A DNA stretch of 64,000 nucleotides from Marinobacter sp. (GCA_030457765.1 JAKDUK010000006.1:19392-83391); one strand, 5' to 3'. Shown: positions 1 to 9,305, numbered from the stretch's first letter. A program made the numbers and translations. The notes: generated from the letters alone by a model not told the origin.

Positions 1-2575
1 TATCCGGGTGCTCCGCAAGCAGCCAGTTTTCCACATCAATCATCGCAATCTTAATAATATCTGCGGCGGTGCCCTGCATAGGTGCGTTAATCGCCGTGCG
101 CTCGGCGGCCTGTTGTAGCTGTTTGTTGCGCGCATTGATTTCCGGAAGGTACAGGCGGCGCCCGAACAGGGTTTCCACATAGCCGTCGTCGTGGGCCTGC
201 TTGCGAATGTTATCCATGTATTGCAAAACACCCGGGTAGCGCTCGAAGTACCGGTCGATGTATTGCTGTGCTACTTTGCGCCCAATATCCAGTTGGCGGG
301 CCAGCCCGAATGCCGACATGCCGTAAATCAGGCCAAAGTTAATGGCTTTGGCGCTGCGGCGCTGATCACTGCTTACGTTATCGAGCGCTACGTTGAATAC
401 TTCTGCCGCCGTCGCTTTGTGAATGTCCTCGCCATTTTCAAAGGCAGTTAGCAGGCCTTTATCGCCAGACAGGTGCGCCATAATCCGCAACTCTATCTGC
501 GAATAGTCCGCCGCCAGCAACTTGAAGCCTTTCTCGGCAATAAACGCCTGGCGAATGCGCCGGCCCTGTTCACTGCGAATGGGGATGTTTTGCAGGTTTG
601 GCTCAGACGACGACAGCCGCCCGGTGGCGGTTACCGCCTGATGGTAAGAGGTGTGCACGCGCCCGGTGCGATGGTGAATCAGCTCTGGCAGAGTGTCTGT
701 ATAGGTAGATTTGAGTTTGCTAAGGCTCCGGTGTTCCAGAATCAGCCTCGGCAGTTCGTGCTCGTGGGCCAGTTCTTGCAGTACGGGTTCTGCGGTAGAC
801 GGTGCGCCTTTTGGGGTTTTCTTTATCACCGGAAGGCCCATTTTCTCATAGAAAATGGCCTGCAATTGTTTTGGCGAGGCCAGATTAAAGTTCTCGCCAG
901 CCACCTCGTGGGCGTCTTTTTCCAGCTCAGCCATGCGCTCGGCCAGTTCCTGGCTGTGTTGGCGCAGCGTGCTGGCGCTAATCAGCGTACCGCGTTGTTC
1001 CATGTGAGACAGTACCGGCACCAATGGCAGGTCTATATCCTCATAAACCGACTGCAGTTTGCTAACTTCCGCCAGTTGTGGGCGTATAACCTGGTGTAAA
1101 CGTAAGGTTATGTCCGCGTCTTCAGCTGCGTAGCGGCCGGCTTTTTCCAGATCCAGCTGGTTAAACGTAAGCTGCTTGGCGCCTTTGCCGGCAATGGATT
1201 CAAAGGTAATGGTTTCCTCACCCAGGTACGCACGGGCCAGGCTATCCATGTTATGGCGCGACGACACGGAGTTTAGTACGTAAGATTCCAGCATCGTGTC
1301 TTCGGCGATGCCGTTCAGACAAATGTCGTGATTGGCTAGCACGTTCTTGTCGTACTTAAGGTTCTGACCAACTTTTTTCAGTTTTGGGTCTTCCAGCAAA
1401 GGCTTGAACTGAGCCAATACGCTCTCCCGCTCAAGTTGCTCCGGCGCGCCTATGTAATCGTGGCCGAAGGGTACATAAGCCGCTTCGCCCGCCTCAATGG
1501 CGAATGACATGCCAACCAGTTCTGCATCCATATAACGCAGGCTGGTGGTTTCTGTGTCAAACGCGAACAACTCGGATGTTTGAAGCCTTGAAACCCACTC
1601 ATCAAGCTCTTTTTGATCGGTGATCACGCTGTAGCGTTTTTCAACGGGTGCCGGAGATTCTTTGTCGGCAATGTCGCTCGCCTGCTCATCACTGGTATTG
1701 GTTGCTGTGGTTGCCTTGTTTTCAAGCTCAGCTGTCCAGCCTCGCAGTTCATACTCCCGGAACAGTACGAGCAGTTCTTCGTCGTTTTGTTGGCGTTCTT
1801 GCAAGTCTTCCAGACCGAACTCCAGCTCTACATCCATTCTAATGGTGGCCAGCTCTCGGCTCAGGGGCAGGGTATCAACGGCTTCGCGTAGGTATTCGCC
1901 AATCTTGCCTTTAATTTCATTCGCATGCTCAAGCAGGTTGTCTATGTTGTTGTAGGCTTGTAACCATTTAACCGCTGTTTTCGGGCCGCATTTGTTCACG
2001 CCGGGGATGTTATCTACCTTGTCGCCCACAAGGGCCAGGTAATCAATAATCTGCTCGGGGCTTACGCCAAACTTTTCGTTTACCCCCTCGCGGTCCATCC
2101 AGGTGTCTGTCATGGTGTTGATCAGGGCAACATGGTCGCTTACCAGTTGGGCCATGTCTTTGTCGCCAGTGGAAATCACCACGTCAATGCCTTTGCTGGT
2201 GGCTTCGTTGGCCAGAGTGCCAATCACATCGTCAGCCTCTACCCCGCCCACAATCAGCAGCGGTAACCCCATAGCTTTTACCATCTGGTGAATCGGTTCA
2301 ATCTGCACGGCCAGGTCGTCCGGCATGGGTGGGCGGTTGGCTTTATACTCTTCGTATAAATCGTGACGGAAGGTTTTGCCCTTGGCATCGAACACCACAA
2401 CCACTTTCGAGCCAGGAAAATCTTGATCCAGTCGCCGTATCATCGCAATAACGCCTTTGATAGCGCCAGTGGGCTGGTTTTTGCTGGTCATTAGTGGCGG
2501 AAGTGCATGATATGCGCGAAATAAATAGGACGAGCCGTCCACAAGCACCACAGGAGGGGTCTTTTGTTCAGTCAT
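1..2575 (-). CDS. polA: DNA polymerase I, C-terminus cut by the window edge
   Basis: Repair and Okazaki-fragment polymerase with 5'-3' exonuclease, 3'-5' exonuclease and polymerase domains. The ATG at 2575 opens with MTEQKTPPVVLVDGSSYLFR, the start of the 5' nuclease domain. About 858 codons lie inside the window. The last visible part contains the polymerase O-helix-side motif APMQGTAADIIK near position 70, so only roughly the final 60-70 residues are missing. No frameshift is seen. It is divergent from the DUF2782 gene, the same arrangement as in Pseudomonas. Confidence 0.97.
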   Translation of the reverse strand, partial: MTEQKTPPVVLVDGSSYLFRAYHALPPLMTSKNQPTGAIKGVIAMIRRLDQDFPGSKVVVVFDAKGKTFRHDLYEEYKANRPPMPDDLAVQIEPIHQMVKAMGLPLLIVGGVEADDVIGTLANEATSKGIDVVISTGDKDMAQLVSDHVALINTMTDTWMDREGVNEKFGVSPEQIIDYLALVGDKVDNIPGVNKCGPKTAVKWLQAYNNIDNLLEHANEIKGKIGEYLREAVDTLPLSRELATIRMDVELEFGLEDLQERQQNDEELLVLFREYELRGWTAELENKATTATNTSDEQASDIADKESPAPVEKRYSVITDQKELDEWVSRLQTSELFAFDTETTSLRYMDAELVGMSFAIEAGEAAYVPFGHDYIGAPEQLERESVLAQFKPLLEDPKLKKVGQNLKYDKNVLANHDICLNGIAEDTMLESYVLNSVSSRHNMDSLARAYLGEETITFESIAGKGAKQLTFNQLDLEKAGRYAAEDADITLRLHQVIRPQLAEVSKLQSVYEDIDLPLVPVLSHMEQRGTLISASTLRQHSQELAERMAELEKDAHEVAGENFNLASPKQLQAIFYEKMGLPVIKKTPKGAPSTAEPVLQELAHEHELPRLILEHRSLSKLKSTYTDTLPELIHHRTGRVHTSYHQAVTATGRLSSSEPNLQNIPIRSEQGRRIRQAFIAEKGFKLLAADYSQIELRIMAHLSGDKGLLTAFENGEDIHKATAAEVFNVALDNVSSDQRRSAKAINFGLIYGMSAFGLARQLDIGRKVAQQYIDRYFERYPGVLQYMDNIRKQAHDDGYVETLFGRRLYLPEINARNKQLQQAAERTAINAPMQGTAADIIKIAMIDVENWLLAEHPD

Positions 2576-2625
2576 GTCAAAGGGAGTCCGGGTTCTGATT
2601 GAAGCATGGGTTGGCTTATGCAACT

Positions 2626-2665
2626 CTGTACTTAATGTGATGAACAACTGTACTTAATTTGATGA
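2626..2665 (+). repeat. Two direct repeats of 18 bp between polA and DUF2782
   Basis: CTGTACTTAATGTGATGA at 2626-2643 and CTGTACTTAATTTGATGA at 2648-2665 differ at one base. Their starts are 22 bp apart, about two helical turns, so both copies face the same side of the DNA. They sit between the two divergent start codons and could be an operator. The sequence type also resembles the repeated ends of some insertion sequences, but no transposase is nearby. Confidence 0.6.
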
Positions 2666-2684
2666 TCAAAAGGGTATCACGAAA

Positions 2685-3023
2685 ATGAAACGAATCGCCT
2701 GTTCCGTATGTGTGTTCGTTTTGGGCTTGGGGTCTGCAGTAGCACAGGAGAGCGGCGCTCTGGATACGACTGTTGTAGAAACGCCTGAAGAGCCGGTGGT
2801 AATTTCAGATTACCAGCCATCCAATGAAGGTCAGCAGATTGTTATCCGCTCTGGTGATGATGAGATTTTCTACGAATACCGGGTAAACGGGCAGATTATG
2901 GAAATAAAAGTGGTGCCAGAAGTGGGTAGTGAGTACTACCTGGTGCCCGCCGATGGTGGTGGTTGGGCGCGGGAGTCCGATTCGGACATGCTGGTACCAA
3001 GCTGGATACTGCTCCGCTGGTAA
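2685..3023 (+). CDS. DUF2782 family periplasmic protein
   Basis: A 112-residue protein with an N-terminal signal peptide (residues 1-20, cleavage likely after AVAQ). A small conserved domain follows, containing IRSGDDEIFYEYRVNGQIMEIKV and ending close to the C-terminus. The length and the position opposite polA match the DUF2782 family of pseudomonads. The function is unknown. An AAAGGG about 10 bases upstream of the ATG may serve as the ribosome binding site. Confidence 0.8.
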   Translation: MKRIACSVCVFVLGLGSAVAQESGALDTTVVETPEEPVVISDYQPSNEGQQIVIRSGDDEIFYEYRVNGQIMEIKVVPEVGSEYYLVPADGGGWARESDSDMLVPSWILLRW

Positions 3024-3032
3024 CCTCTGCGC

Positions 3033-3560
3033 TTAAATCAGATCAACGAGAACGGGCGCTGAGCGCCTGCTTTCCAGCCCTTCTGCATCTACCGTTGTAA
3101 TCGCAAACTCGTAAGCACCCGGCGGCAGGTCGGTTAGTGGCTGACTTGTTCGGTCTGGGCTATCTACAAGCATCACCTTAAAGCGATTGGTGTGCCGTAA
3201 ACGGTAGTATATTCGAAACCCCGCAATGCTTCCCGGCTTGAGCGCAGAACCATCTTCCCTTGTTTGTGGTGGGTGCCAGCTCAAGGATTTTGGGGGTGGG
3301 TATTTTACTGTCAGCCTCTCGAGAGGCTTCTCATCAGGTTCTTGCTGGCCAAGGGTGTCAAGTAACCCGCCTGCCGCTGTCTCTAGCCGGGTGTTTGCCA
3401 GCTCTGATGCCCGAAAGACAGTTGAATGTGTAGCCCTGTCGTCTTCCTGGCAGCCGGTTAGCAGAGTGAGTGCCGACATAACGATAATAAACGGCAGGCA
3501 AGCAAACAGAGTAAACCCGCTCCGTTGGCATAAGAGCTGGTAAAGGGTGGCATTGATCAT
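3033..3560 (-). CDS. Putative lipoprotein with a fibronectin III-like C-terminus
   Basis: 175 residues. The hydrophobic segment at about 16-36 ends in a lipobox (LLTGC), so the mature protein should start at the Cys with sequence CQED. The C-terminal half (about 85-175) reads like a fibronectin type III strand pattern, with IAGFRIYYRL followed by LPPGAYEFAITTVDAEG. The gene converges on DUF2782 with a 9-base gap. The exact start is uncertain because the N-terminal region before the hydrophobic segment is long for a lipoprotein. The role is unknown. Confidence 0.65.
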   Translation of the reverse strand: MINATLYQLLCQRSGFTLFACLPFIIVMSALTLLTGCQEDDRATHSTVFRASELANTRLETAAGGLLDTLGQQEPDEKPLERLTVKYPPPKSLSWHPPQTREDGSALKPGSIAGFRIYYRLRHTNRFKVMLVDSPDRTSQPLTDLPPGAYEFAITTVDAEGLESRRSAPVLVDLI

Positions 3561-3673
3561 GGCAATCTCTACGGAACTGTCGCGTAAGGGCTGATGCTGT
3601 ACAGCCTCGTTTATAATTTAGTTTGTAAGGCCGGAATAAAACGTGGAGACGGGCTGCTAAAACAGGAAGGATT

Positions 3674-3823
3674 ATGCCGATTGAAGTATCTGTTACAAGA
3701 AAAATATACGTAAAACAACTTATGCGTCACAGAGTTGAAGCTTTAAATTTTAGTATGAATATTCTAATTTTTAACCGTAGCCTTGGTTACAGAATCAAAC
3801 AAAAGCTCTCGCCTTCATACTGA
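3674..3823 (+). CDS. Possible small basic protein of 49 residues upstream of the phasin
   Basis: The 339-base gap 3561-3899 is AT-rich. In it an ATG at 3674 is preceded by AGGAAGGA (3664-3671) and opens a 49-codon frame beginning MPIEVSVTRK and ending KLSPSY. The product would be strongly basic. I recognise no family, and no codon-bias test was possible. It may be a real small protein, or a chance frame in the phasin leader. Confidence 0.25.
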   Translation: MPIEVSVTRKIYVKQLMRHRVEALNFSMNILIFNRSLGYRIKQKLSPSY

Positions 3824-3899
3824 TCACGCGGCTTAAGCCGATATTAGATGTTGTAGAGGGTGGGCCTTTAATAGCTTCAGTAAACTAAGGAGAAGTGAT

Positions 3900-4322
3900 A
3901 TGAGCAAACTTAAAACCTATCAGGAACAGCTTCAGGAAATCGTAGAAAAGGGCATCAATGCGGCTGAAGAACAGCAGAAGAAGCTGGCAGCCAAGCCTTT
4001 TGAGTACGCAGAGAAGCTTGAGTCCGGAGCCCGTGAATACAGTGTTGAAAATCTGCGTAATCGTTATAACGGCTACAGCGACAGCTTGTTTGACCAGTTG
4101 CGCAGTCTGAACAGCCGCTTTGGTAGCTTTGCTGCAGATCTGGTAGCAAAGCTTGAGAAAGATGCGGCTGAAGGCGCAGACACTGTTTCTGAAGCAGCAG
4201 ACGACGTGTCTGAAGCGGCTCAGGACGCCAAAAAAACGGTACAAGCCAAAAAGCCGGCTGCTCGCAAGACAACAGCAGCGAAGAAAAAGACTGCTGAAAA
4301 GAGCGCAACAGCTTCAGCCTGA
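3900..4322 (+). CDS. Phasin-type granule-associated protein with a Lys/Ala-rich tail
   Basis: 140 residues. Residues 1-85 form an amphipathic helical phasin-like domain (YQEQLQEIVEKGINAAEEQQ at the start). Residues 105-140 are an Ala/Lys/Thr-rich tail (KKPAARKTTAAKKK) of histone H1 type, as in PhaF/PhaI proteins. Such proteins coat polyhydroxyalkanoate or related storage granules, and the basic tail can bind DNA. AAGGAG at 3887-3892 is seven bases before the ATG. A strong terminator follows. No pha synthesis genes are adjacent, so the storage polymer cannot be inferred from this locus. Confidence 0.75.
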   Translation: MSKLKTYQEQLQEIVEKGINAAEEQQKKLAAKPFEYAEKLESGAREYSVENLRNRYNGYSDSLFDQLRSLNSRFGSFAADLVAKLEKDAAEGADTVSEAADDVSEAAQDAKKTVQAKKPAARKTTAAKKKTAEKSATASA

Positions 4323-4365
4323 TTTTCAGGTAAGCAGTTAAGTTGGTACACGGTTTGTGCTAACA

Positions 4366-4408
4366 AGCAAAAAGGGCGCCGGCTCAAAGCAAGGCGCCCT
4401 TTTTGTAT
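4366..4408. terminator. Bidirectional intrinsic terminator
   Basis: AAAAAGGGCGCC pairs with GGCGCCCTTTTT around a 12-base loop. The A-run on one side and T-run on the other let it end the phasin transcript (+) and the pyrE-DUF4124 transcript (-). Confidence 0.9.
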
Positions 4409-4445
4409 TTTGTGGTGGGGGAATTGGGTGGTGCCCCGGAGCGGG

Positions 4446-5099
4446 CTAATCCTCTGTGATGGTTGGCTCAAGCGATAGAGTGCGACTTTCTCCGGTGATT
4501 TTTTCGAGGCGCTTTATGTCCTTTTCAAAAATTTGTTTCAGAGCGTCTATTTCCTGAACCTGCCCGGAAATTTCTCTTTCGATATCGCGAATTTGCGATT
4601 CAAGGCGATGAATTTTGTTGAGGGTTGCGTCCGGTATTTTACGGCCGTTCCGTTCCATGTTCGCCGCGCGGCTTTGTTCGTTATCTAATTGGCTTGAGAT
4701 AACAGAGATATTGCCCCGCTTGAGCTGAATCAGCCCTCGCAATTCATCCAGCTTGCGATGCATGGCTTTTATGGCTTGATCGGGATGACTGAAACGCTTC
4801 AGAAGCCGAGCGTCTTTTTGGCGCTGAATGTTGAGCTCTTCTTCGCGCTGCTTTTTTGCTTCGCGCGCGGCAATTTCGGCTTCTGTTGGCGCTGGAGATA
4901 TGGAATCCACCACACGCCCGTTCGAATTGAGAATGTCATAGCCGCGCTTGGTAGCTTGTTGTGGAATGGTATTGCTGATGACGAGTTGGCCTTGTTCATC
5001 CGTGTAGCGGTACATGCCAGCTTCAGCTTGGGATATCATGCCCAAGGTTAGCAGGAAGGCAGAGGCGGCAGCCGAAAATACGGTTAGGCGCTTGTGCAT
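4446..5099 (-). CDS. DUF4124 domain protein
   Basis: 217 residues: a signal peptide (1-27, cleavage near AEAG), then the short DUF4124 motif MYRYTDEQGQLVISNTIP, then a long charged helical region (about 70-205) likely to form a coiled coil. It begins three bases after the pyrE stop, so it is probably cotranscribed with pyrE. It ends before the bidirectional terminator. Periplasmic; function unknown. Confidence 0.8.
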   Translation of the reverse strand: MHKRLTVFSAAASAFLLTLGMISQAEAGMYRYTDEQGQLVISNTIPQQATKRGYDILNSNGRVVDSISPAPTEAEIAAREAKKQREEELNIQRQKDARLLKRFSHPDQAIKAMHRKLDELRGLIQLKRGNISVISSQLDNEQSRAANMERNGRKIPDATLNKIHRLESQIRDIEREISGQVQEIDALKQIFEKDIKRLEKITGESRTLSLEPTITED

Positions 5100-5102
5100 C
5101 GA

Positions 5103-5741
5103 TCAGACTCCGTAGCGTTCCCGGTAGCTGGCTACCTTTGGGGCGTGGCCAGAAAACTCCGGGTTTGTCTTAAGATAGTCCAAAACTTGTTCCAGGCGGA
5201 TGATACTGACTACCGGAATGCCGAATTCTTTCTCCACTTCCTGTATGGCAGAGAGTTCGCCGTTGCCTCGCTCCTGTCTGTCCAGGGCGATCAGCACACC
5301 GGCAGGTTCAGCGCCTTCGGCATGTATCAGGCTAATAGATTCGCGTATGGCTGTGCCGGCCGTAATAACATCATCAACGATGAGCACCTTACCCTGCAAC
5401 GGGGCGCCAACAATGTTGCCGCCTTCGCCGTGGTCTTTCTTTTCCTTGCGGTTGAAGGCAAACGGCTTGCTGTCGCCCTCCCGGGCCAAAGCCATGGCCG
5501 TGACAGTGGCCAACGGAATGCCCTTATAGGCAGGCCCGAATATAATGTCATAATCAAGGCCGCTGCGCGCGATGGCAGCAGCGTAGGCCTTGCTGAGTTG
5601 CAGCAGGTCGTCTCCGGTATTGAACAGGCCAGCATTAAAAAAGTAGGGGCTGGTGCGGCCGGATTTTAAGGTAAAATCACCAAAACGAAGTACGTTACGG
5701 CGAATGGCAAATTCAATAAATTTGTGCTGATAGTCGTGCAT
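5103..5741 (-). CDS. pyrE: Orotate phosphoribosyltransferase
   Basis: Converts orotate and PRPP to orotidine 5'-phosphate in pyrimidine synthesis. The start [11 protein letters not shown] gives 212 residues, the family length; an in-frame upstream start would add 18 atypical residues. The PRPP-binding signature [13 protein letters not shown] and the catalytic loop [20 protein letters not shown] are intact. It is divergent from crc across 81 bases, as in Pseudomonas. Confidence 0.96.
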   Translation of the reverse strand: MHDYQHKFIEFAIRRNVLRFGDFTLKSGRTSPYFFNAGLFNTGDDLLQLSKAYAAAIARSGLDYDIIFGPAYKGIPLATVTAMALAREGDSKPFAFNRKEKKDHGEGGNIVGAPLQGKVLIVDDVITAGTAIRESISLIHAEGAEPAGVLIALDRQERGNGELSAIQEVEKEFGIPVVSIIRLEQVLDYLKTNPEFSGHAPKVASYRERYGV

Positions 5742-5822
5742 GGCAAGGCTTCTGGCGGGTGTGGATCTTTTAATAATGCGTGAAAACGGTATCATACACG
5801 CAAACCGAATCAGGGAACACGT

Positions 5823-6629
5823 ATGCGGGTAGTATCAATCAGCGTTAATGGCCTCGCCCAGGCTATTGATAAAGGTTTCTTCAACTGGCTGGCCGAGCAG
5901 GACGCAGACGTTGTGTGTGTGCAGGATCACCGTATGCGCGCCTACGAGATTGAAGATCAAAACCTTATTCCTGAAGGCTATGAGGCGTATTTTATCGATG
6001 GCGAAAATAACTCGGACGGTGGCGTGGGTATATACACACGGCATTTCCCGAAGGCTATTATGTATGGCTTCGCCAACGAGCAGGCCGACCGGGAAGGGCG
6101 CTTCATTCAGGCAGACTTCGACAAGGTTTCAGTAGCCAGTGTACTGGCTCCCTGTGCGCTTGGCCGGGAAGATGAACTGATCAGTGAAGACGACTTGACG
6201 GTGCTGGACCATAAAGACGATTTTCTGGATGCGTTCGGTCTGCACATGCAAAAAACGCTGCGTAAGCGCCGGCAGTTCATTTTTGGCGCTAACCTACAGT
6301 CGGCGCAACATGTGACAGATGCCAGTCCCCTTTACCACCGGTTGGATTTTTCCGGGTTTTTGCCCCATGAGCGTGCCTGGCTCGATCGGTTGTTCGACGA
6401 GATGGGCTGCGTGGATGCGTTCCGTGACATCAACAAGCAGAGCAACCAGTTTACCTGGTGGCCAGAGCAAACCGAGGGTTCGCGGAAGAATGCGGGTATC
6501 CGGGTGGATTACCAGTTGATGACGCCTGGCATTCGCAAAACCATTCAGGATGGCTGGATTGACAGCAAAACCCGTTTTTCGGATCACGCCCCGGTGATTA
6601 TGGATTACGATATAGAGATCGGTTTTTGA
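5823..6629 (+). CDS. crc: Catabolite repression control protein Crc, ExoIII fold with degraded active site
   Basis: 268 residues of the exonuclease III/EEP fold. In Pseudomonas, Crc has no nuclease activity and stabilises Hfq on A-rich leaders of catabolic mRNAs. Compared with ExoIII, the metal-binding Glu of LQET is Asp (VQD, residue 35) and the catalytic Asp of the GDxN motif is Ala (GANLQ, Ala156). Asn9, Asp229 and the SDHAP segment (253-257) remain. Loss of the GDxN Asp argues against nuclease function and for Crc. Its position opposite pyrE is the crc position of Pseudomonas. An active ExoIII paralogue is the alternative but fits less well. Confidence 0.85.
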   Translation: MRVVSISVNGLAQAIDKGFFNWLAEQDADVVCVQDHRMRAYEIEDQNLIPEGYEAYFIDGENNSDGGVGIYTRHFPKAIMYGFANEQADREGRFIQADFDKVSVASVLAPCALGREDELISEDDLTVLDHKDDFLDAFGLHMQKTLRKRRQFIFGANLQSAQHVTDASPLYHRLDFSGFLPHERAWLDRLFDEMGCVDAFRDINKQSNQFTWWPEQTEGSRKNAGIRVDYQLMTPGIRKTIQDGWIDSKTRFSDHAPVIMDYDIEIGF

Positions 6630-6641
6630 ATTAGAGGGCCG

Positions 6642-6673
6642 CGTGTCCGGAGAGGTTTTCCCATCCGGACACG
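6642..6673. terminator. Hairpin between convergent crc and rph
   Basis: CGTGTCCGGA (6642-6651) pairs perfectly with TCCGGACACG (6664-6673) around 12 bases. No clear T-run follows on either strand, so termination may be weak. Confidence 0.55.
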
Positions 6674-6684
6674 TTACATTGCCT

Positions 6685-7401
6685 TTAGCCTTCCAGCGCT
6701 TCTTTCTGCAGCACAAACAACTTATCAATACCCTGCTTGGCCAGAGCCAGCATGCTGTCCAGTTCTTCCTGAACAAACGGCGCACCTTCGGCAGTTCCCT
6801 GAATTTCGATGAAGCCGCCCTGATCGGTCATGATCACATTCATGTCGGTTTCGGCTTCCGAGTCTTCCGGGTAGTCCAGATCAACCACTGGCGTACCTTT
6901 GTAAACGCCCACAGATAGTGCTGCGACCATTTGCTTCAGAGGTGATTTCTTAATGCGCTTTTCTGCAACCAGGTGGTTCAGGGCATCTACCAAAGCCACG
7001 CAACCACCGGTGATAGCTGCGGTGCGAGTGCCGCCATCGGCTTGGATTACGTCGCAATCGATGGTGATGCTGTGCTCACCCAGTGCGTCAAGGTCGACGG
7101 CCGCTCGTAGTGATCGGCCGATCAGGCGCTGAATTTCCACGGTTCGGCCGCCTTGCTTGCCACGGGCTGCTTCACGGCCCATGCGGCTGCCGGTAGAGCG
7201 AGGCAGCATACCGTATTCAGCGGTGATCCAGCCTTTGCCCTGGCCGCGCAAAAACGGCGGTACTTTGTTTTCTACTGAGGCAGTGCAGATGACTTTGGTG
7301 TTGCCGAATTCAACCAGTACAGAGCCTTCCGCATGGCAGGTGTAGTTACGGGTAAGGCGAATGTCTCTTGGCTGTTCGGGCGTTCTGCCGCTTGGACGCA
7401 T
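6685..7401 (-). CDS. rph: Ribonuclease PH
   Basis: Phosphorolytic 3'-5' exoribonuclease that trims tRNA 3' ends. The start [20 protein letters not shown] gives 238 residues, the standard length, with AGGAA upstream. An earlier in-frame start would add 36 residues with no family match. Conserved pieces include [19 protein letters not shown] and the [11 protein letters not shown] segment. No truncation like that of laboratory E. coli K-12 is present. Confidence 0.96.
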   Translation of the reverse strand: MRPSGRTPEQPRDIRLTRNYTCHAEGSVLVEFGNTKVICTASVENKVPPFLRGQGKGWITAEYGMLPRSTGSRMGREAARGKQGGRTVEIQRLIGRSLRAAVDLDALGEHSITIDCDVIQADGGTRTAAITGGCVALVDALNHLVAEKRIKKSPLKQMVAALSVGVYKGTPVVDLDYPEDSEAETDMNVIMTDQGGFIEIQGTAEGAPFVQEELDSMLALAKQGIDKLFVLQKEALEG

Positions 7402-7603
7402 AATAGTTCCTGATAATTTAGTGAAGTGTCCGGGAGATTGGTTCCCGTCGGATTGGGATTGAAAAGCCGCAAAGTGTAACACGTTGAGCGTGGTTATCGG
7501 GGCGCCCATGCTGGCGTATTCATTGTCTGCAGTGTCCTTCGCCGCCTGATAGACTCAAGCTCTGCGATTAACAATTGCGACCACTAACCAAACCGGAGCC
7601 GCC

Positions 7604-8470
7604 ATGATCAAAAGTATGACTGCCTTTGCCCGGAAGGATGTACAGGACAGCCAAGGAGCGTTGACCTGTGAGATTCGCACCGTAAATCACCGGTACCTGG
7701 AGCCATCTTTTCGGCTACCAGAAGCGCTGCGTGAACTTGAGAACCCATTTCGGGAAGCACTGCGAAAGCAGTTAAAGCGAGGCAAGGTAGATGTGTCGAT
7801 TCACCTACAGTCCAGCGAGGCGCGTACGTCTGGGTTTGAAGTTAATGAGGGTGTAGCCCAGGCGGTCAACGAAGCTGCAAATCACATTAATCGCATGCTG
7901 GATAACCCGGCGCATATCAACGCCCTGGATATCCTGCGTTGGCCGGGGGTATTGTCTGTTCCAGAGCAAGATTACAGTTCAGTCAAAGAATCTGCTTTGA
8001 AACTGTTTGAGCAGACAGTTGCAGAGCTGACGGTTGTGCGAGAGCGGGAAGGCGAGCGTTTGCGGCCATTGTTTGAGGATCGGCTGGCGCAAATGACAGC
8101 CTTGGTGGAGACGGTTCGTAATCTTATGCCTGAGCTACTAAAGGCTCAGGAGAAACATTTACGTGAACGCTTTCAGAAGGCCAGAGTAGAGCTGGACCCC
8201 GAGCGCATTACTCAGGAAATGGTCATGCTCGCCCAGAAGACCGATGTGGCCGAAGAACTAGACCGGCTGGAAGCTCATATCAGTGAGGTTAAAGACACTC
8301 TCCAACGAGATGAAGCCATAGGTCGCCGGCTGGATTTTCTGATGCAGGAACTAAATCGCGAAGCCAATACCTTAAGTAGTAAGAGCATCGATGCCGGTGC
8401 AACTCGCGCTGCTGTGGATTTGAAGGTTTTGATCGAGCAGGTTCGGGAGCAGGTGCAGAACATTGAGTAA
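7604..8470 (+). CDS. YicC family endoribonuclease
   Basis: 288 residues beginning MIKSMTAFARKD and ending in the conserved YicC C-terminal segment (SKSIDAGATRAAVDLKVLIEQVREQVQN). YicC-type proteins are metal-dependent endoribonucleases linked to stress and small-RNA turnover in E. coli. It lies next to rph, the usual order, but is transcribed in the opposite direction. Confidence 0.93.
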   Translation: MIKSMTAFARKDVQDSQGALTCEIRTVNHRYLEPSFRLPEALRELENPFREALRKQLKRGKVDVSIHLQSSEARTSGFEVNEGVAQAVNEAANHINRMLDNPAHINALDILRWPGVLSVPEQDYSSVKESALKLFEQTVAELTVVREREGERLRPLFEDRLAQMTALVETVRNLMPELLKAQEKHLRERFQKARVELDPERITQEMVMLAQKTDVAEELDRLEAHISEVKDTLQRDEAIGRRLDFLMQELNREANTLSSKSIDAGATRAAVDLKVLIEQVREQVQNIE

Positions 8471-8486
8471 ACGAGGGCCAGCCTGA

Positions 8487-9305
8487 TCAGATCGGCGCCA
8501 GGCTGTTCAGCGACTCCGGCAGCTCCAGTGTCACTCGCTGCCTGCTCAGCGGGCAATCAAACTCAAGGCTAACAGCCAGCAGTTGCAGAGGTACCCGCGC
8601 CGGTTTGCCGTAAAGGCGGTCGCCTATAATGGGGTGGCCTATGCTTTTCAAATGTTTACGAATTTGGTGTTTGCGTCCGGTTTCGATGGATACCTGTAAA
8701 ACGCTGGTCTGGTCTGCCTCATTAGTGCTTAGGGTGGTGGCGCGGCTGATGGCCTCTTTACCGTCAATCGGTGTGTCGATCAGTTGGTCTTGAGTATGAA
8801 TAAGGCCGGCCACCTGCGCCAGGTATTGCTTGGTTATGGTGCGCCCGGAAAAGCATTGAGAAAGCGCGCCAGCGGCTTTCGAGTCATGGGCAACCAGCAT
8901 CAACCCGGCGGCGTCGGCATCCAGCCGGTGAATCAGGAAGCTGGGGCGTTTGAGCTCAAGCTCCACGCAGCGTAATAAACTGCAGTGATCGCCCCATTGT
9001 GAGCCTTGCGCCAGTGTGCCGTGGGGCTTGAACCAAACACTGTAGCGCGTGTTATCTGTTACCAGGGTTGCCGCTTCAGGCTTTCGCGCTAACACGTTCT
9101 CATCGTAATAGAGCTGCAGTCGGGTGCCTGTTTTGAGCTCTTTAGTGGCGCGCCTAAGCCGCACTTTTTTGCCTTTAAGTGTCCACCAGCAGGCGCCCTT
9201 GTTCATGGCACCTTTGATGCGTTGGCGTGACAGCCCTGATGCGTAGCTCAGAGCTTCACTGGCGGTTTCTGGCTGGGTTGTCGTAATGTCGAATTTCTTG
9301 CGCAT
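8487..9305 (-). CDS. RluA family pseudouridine synthase
   Basis: 272 residues. The catalytic motif HRLDADAAG contains the essential Asp at residue 129. The C-terminal QIRKHLKSIGHPIIGDRLYG is the conserved substrate-side block. An N-terminal basic region (about 10-70) may be an S4-like RNA-binding part, but it is poorly conserved. The RNA target cannot be named. The start overlaps the stop of the upstream stress protein as TAATG, so translation is probably coupled. Confidence 0.9.
   Translation of the reverse strand: MRKKFDITTTQPETASEALSYASGLSRQRIKGAMNKGACWWTLKGKKVRLRRATKELKTGTRLQLYYDENVLARKPEAATLVTDNTRYSVWFKPHGTLAQGSQWGDHCSLLRCVELELKRPSFLIHRLDADAAGLMLVAHDSKAAGALSQCFSGRTITKQYLAQVAGLIHTQDQLIDTPIDGKEAISRATTLSTNEADQTSVLQVSIETGRKHQIRKHLKSIGHPIIGDRLYGKPARVPLQLLAVSLEFDCPLSRQRVTLELPESLNSLAPI

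Noticed and set aside
473..1099. Open frame of 208 codons on the plus strand
   Set aside because: It is the complement of the polA coding region; composition is that of a shadow frame.
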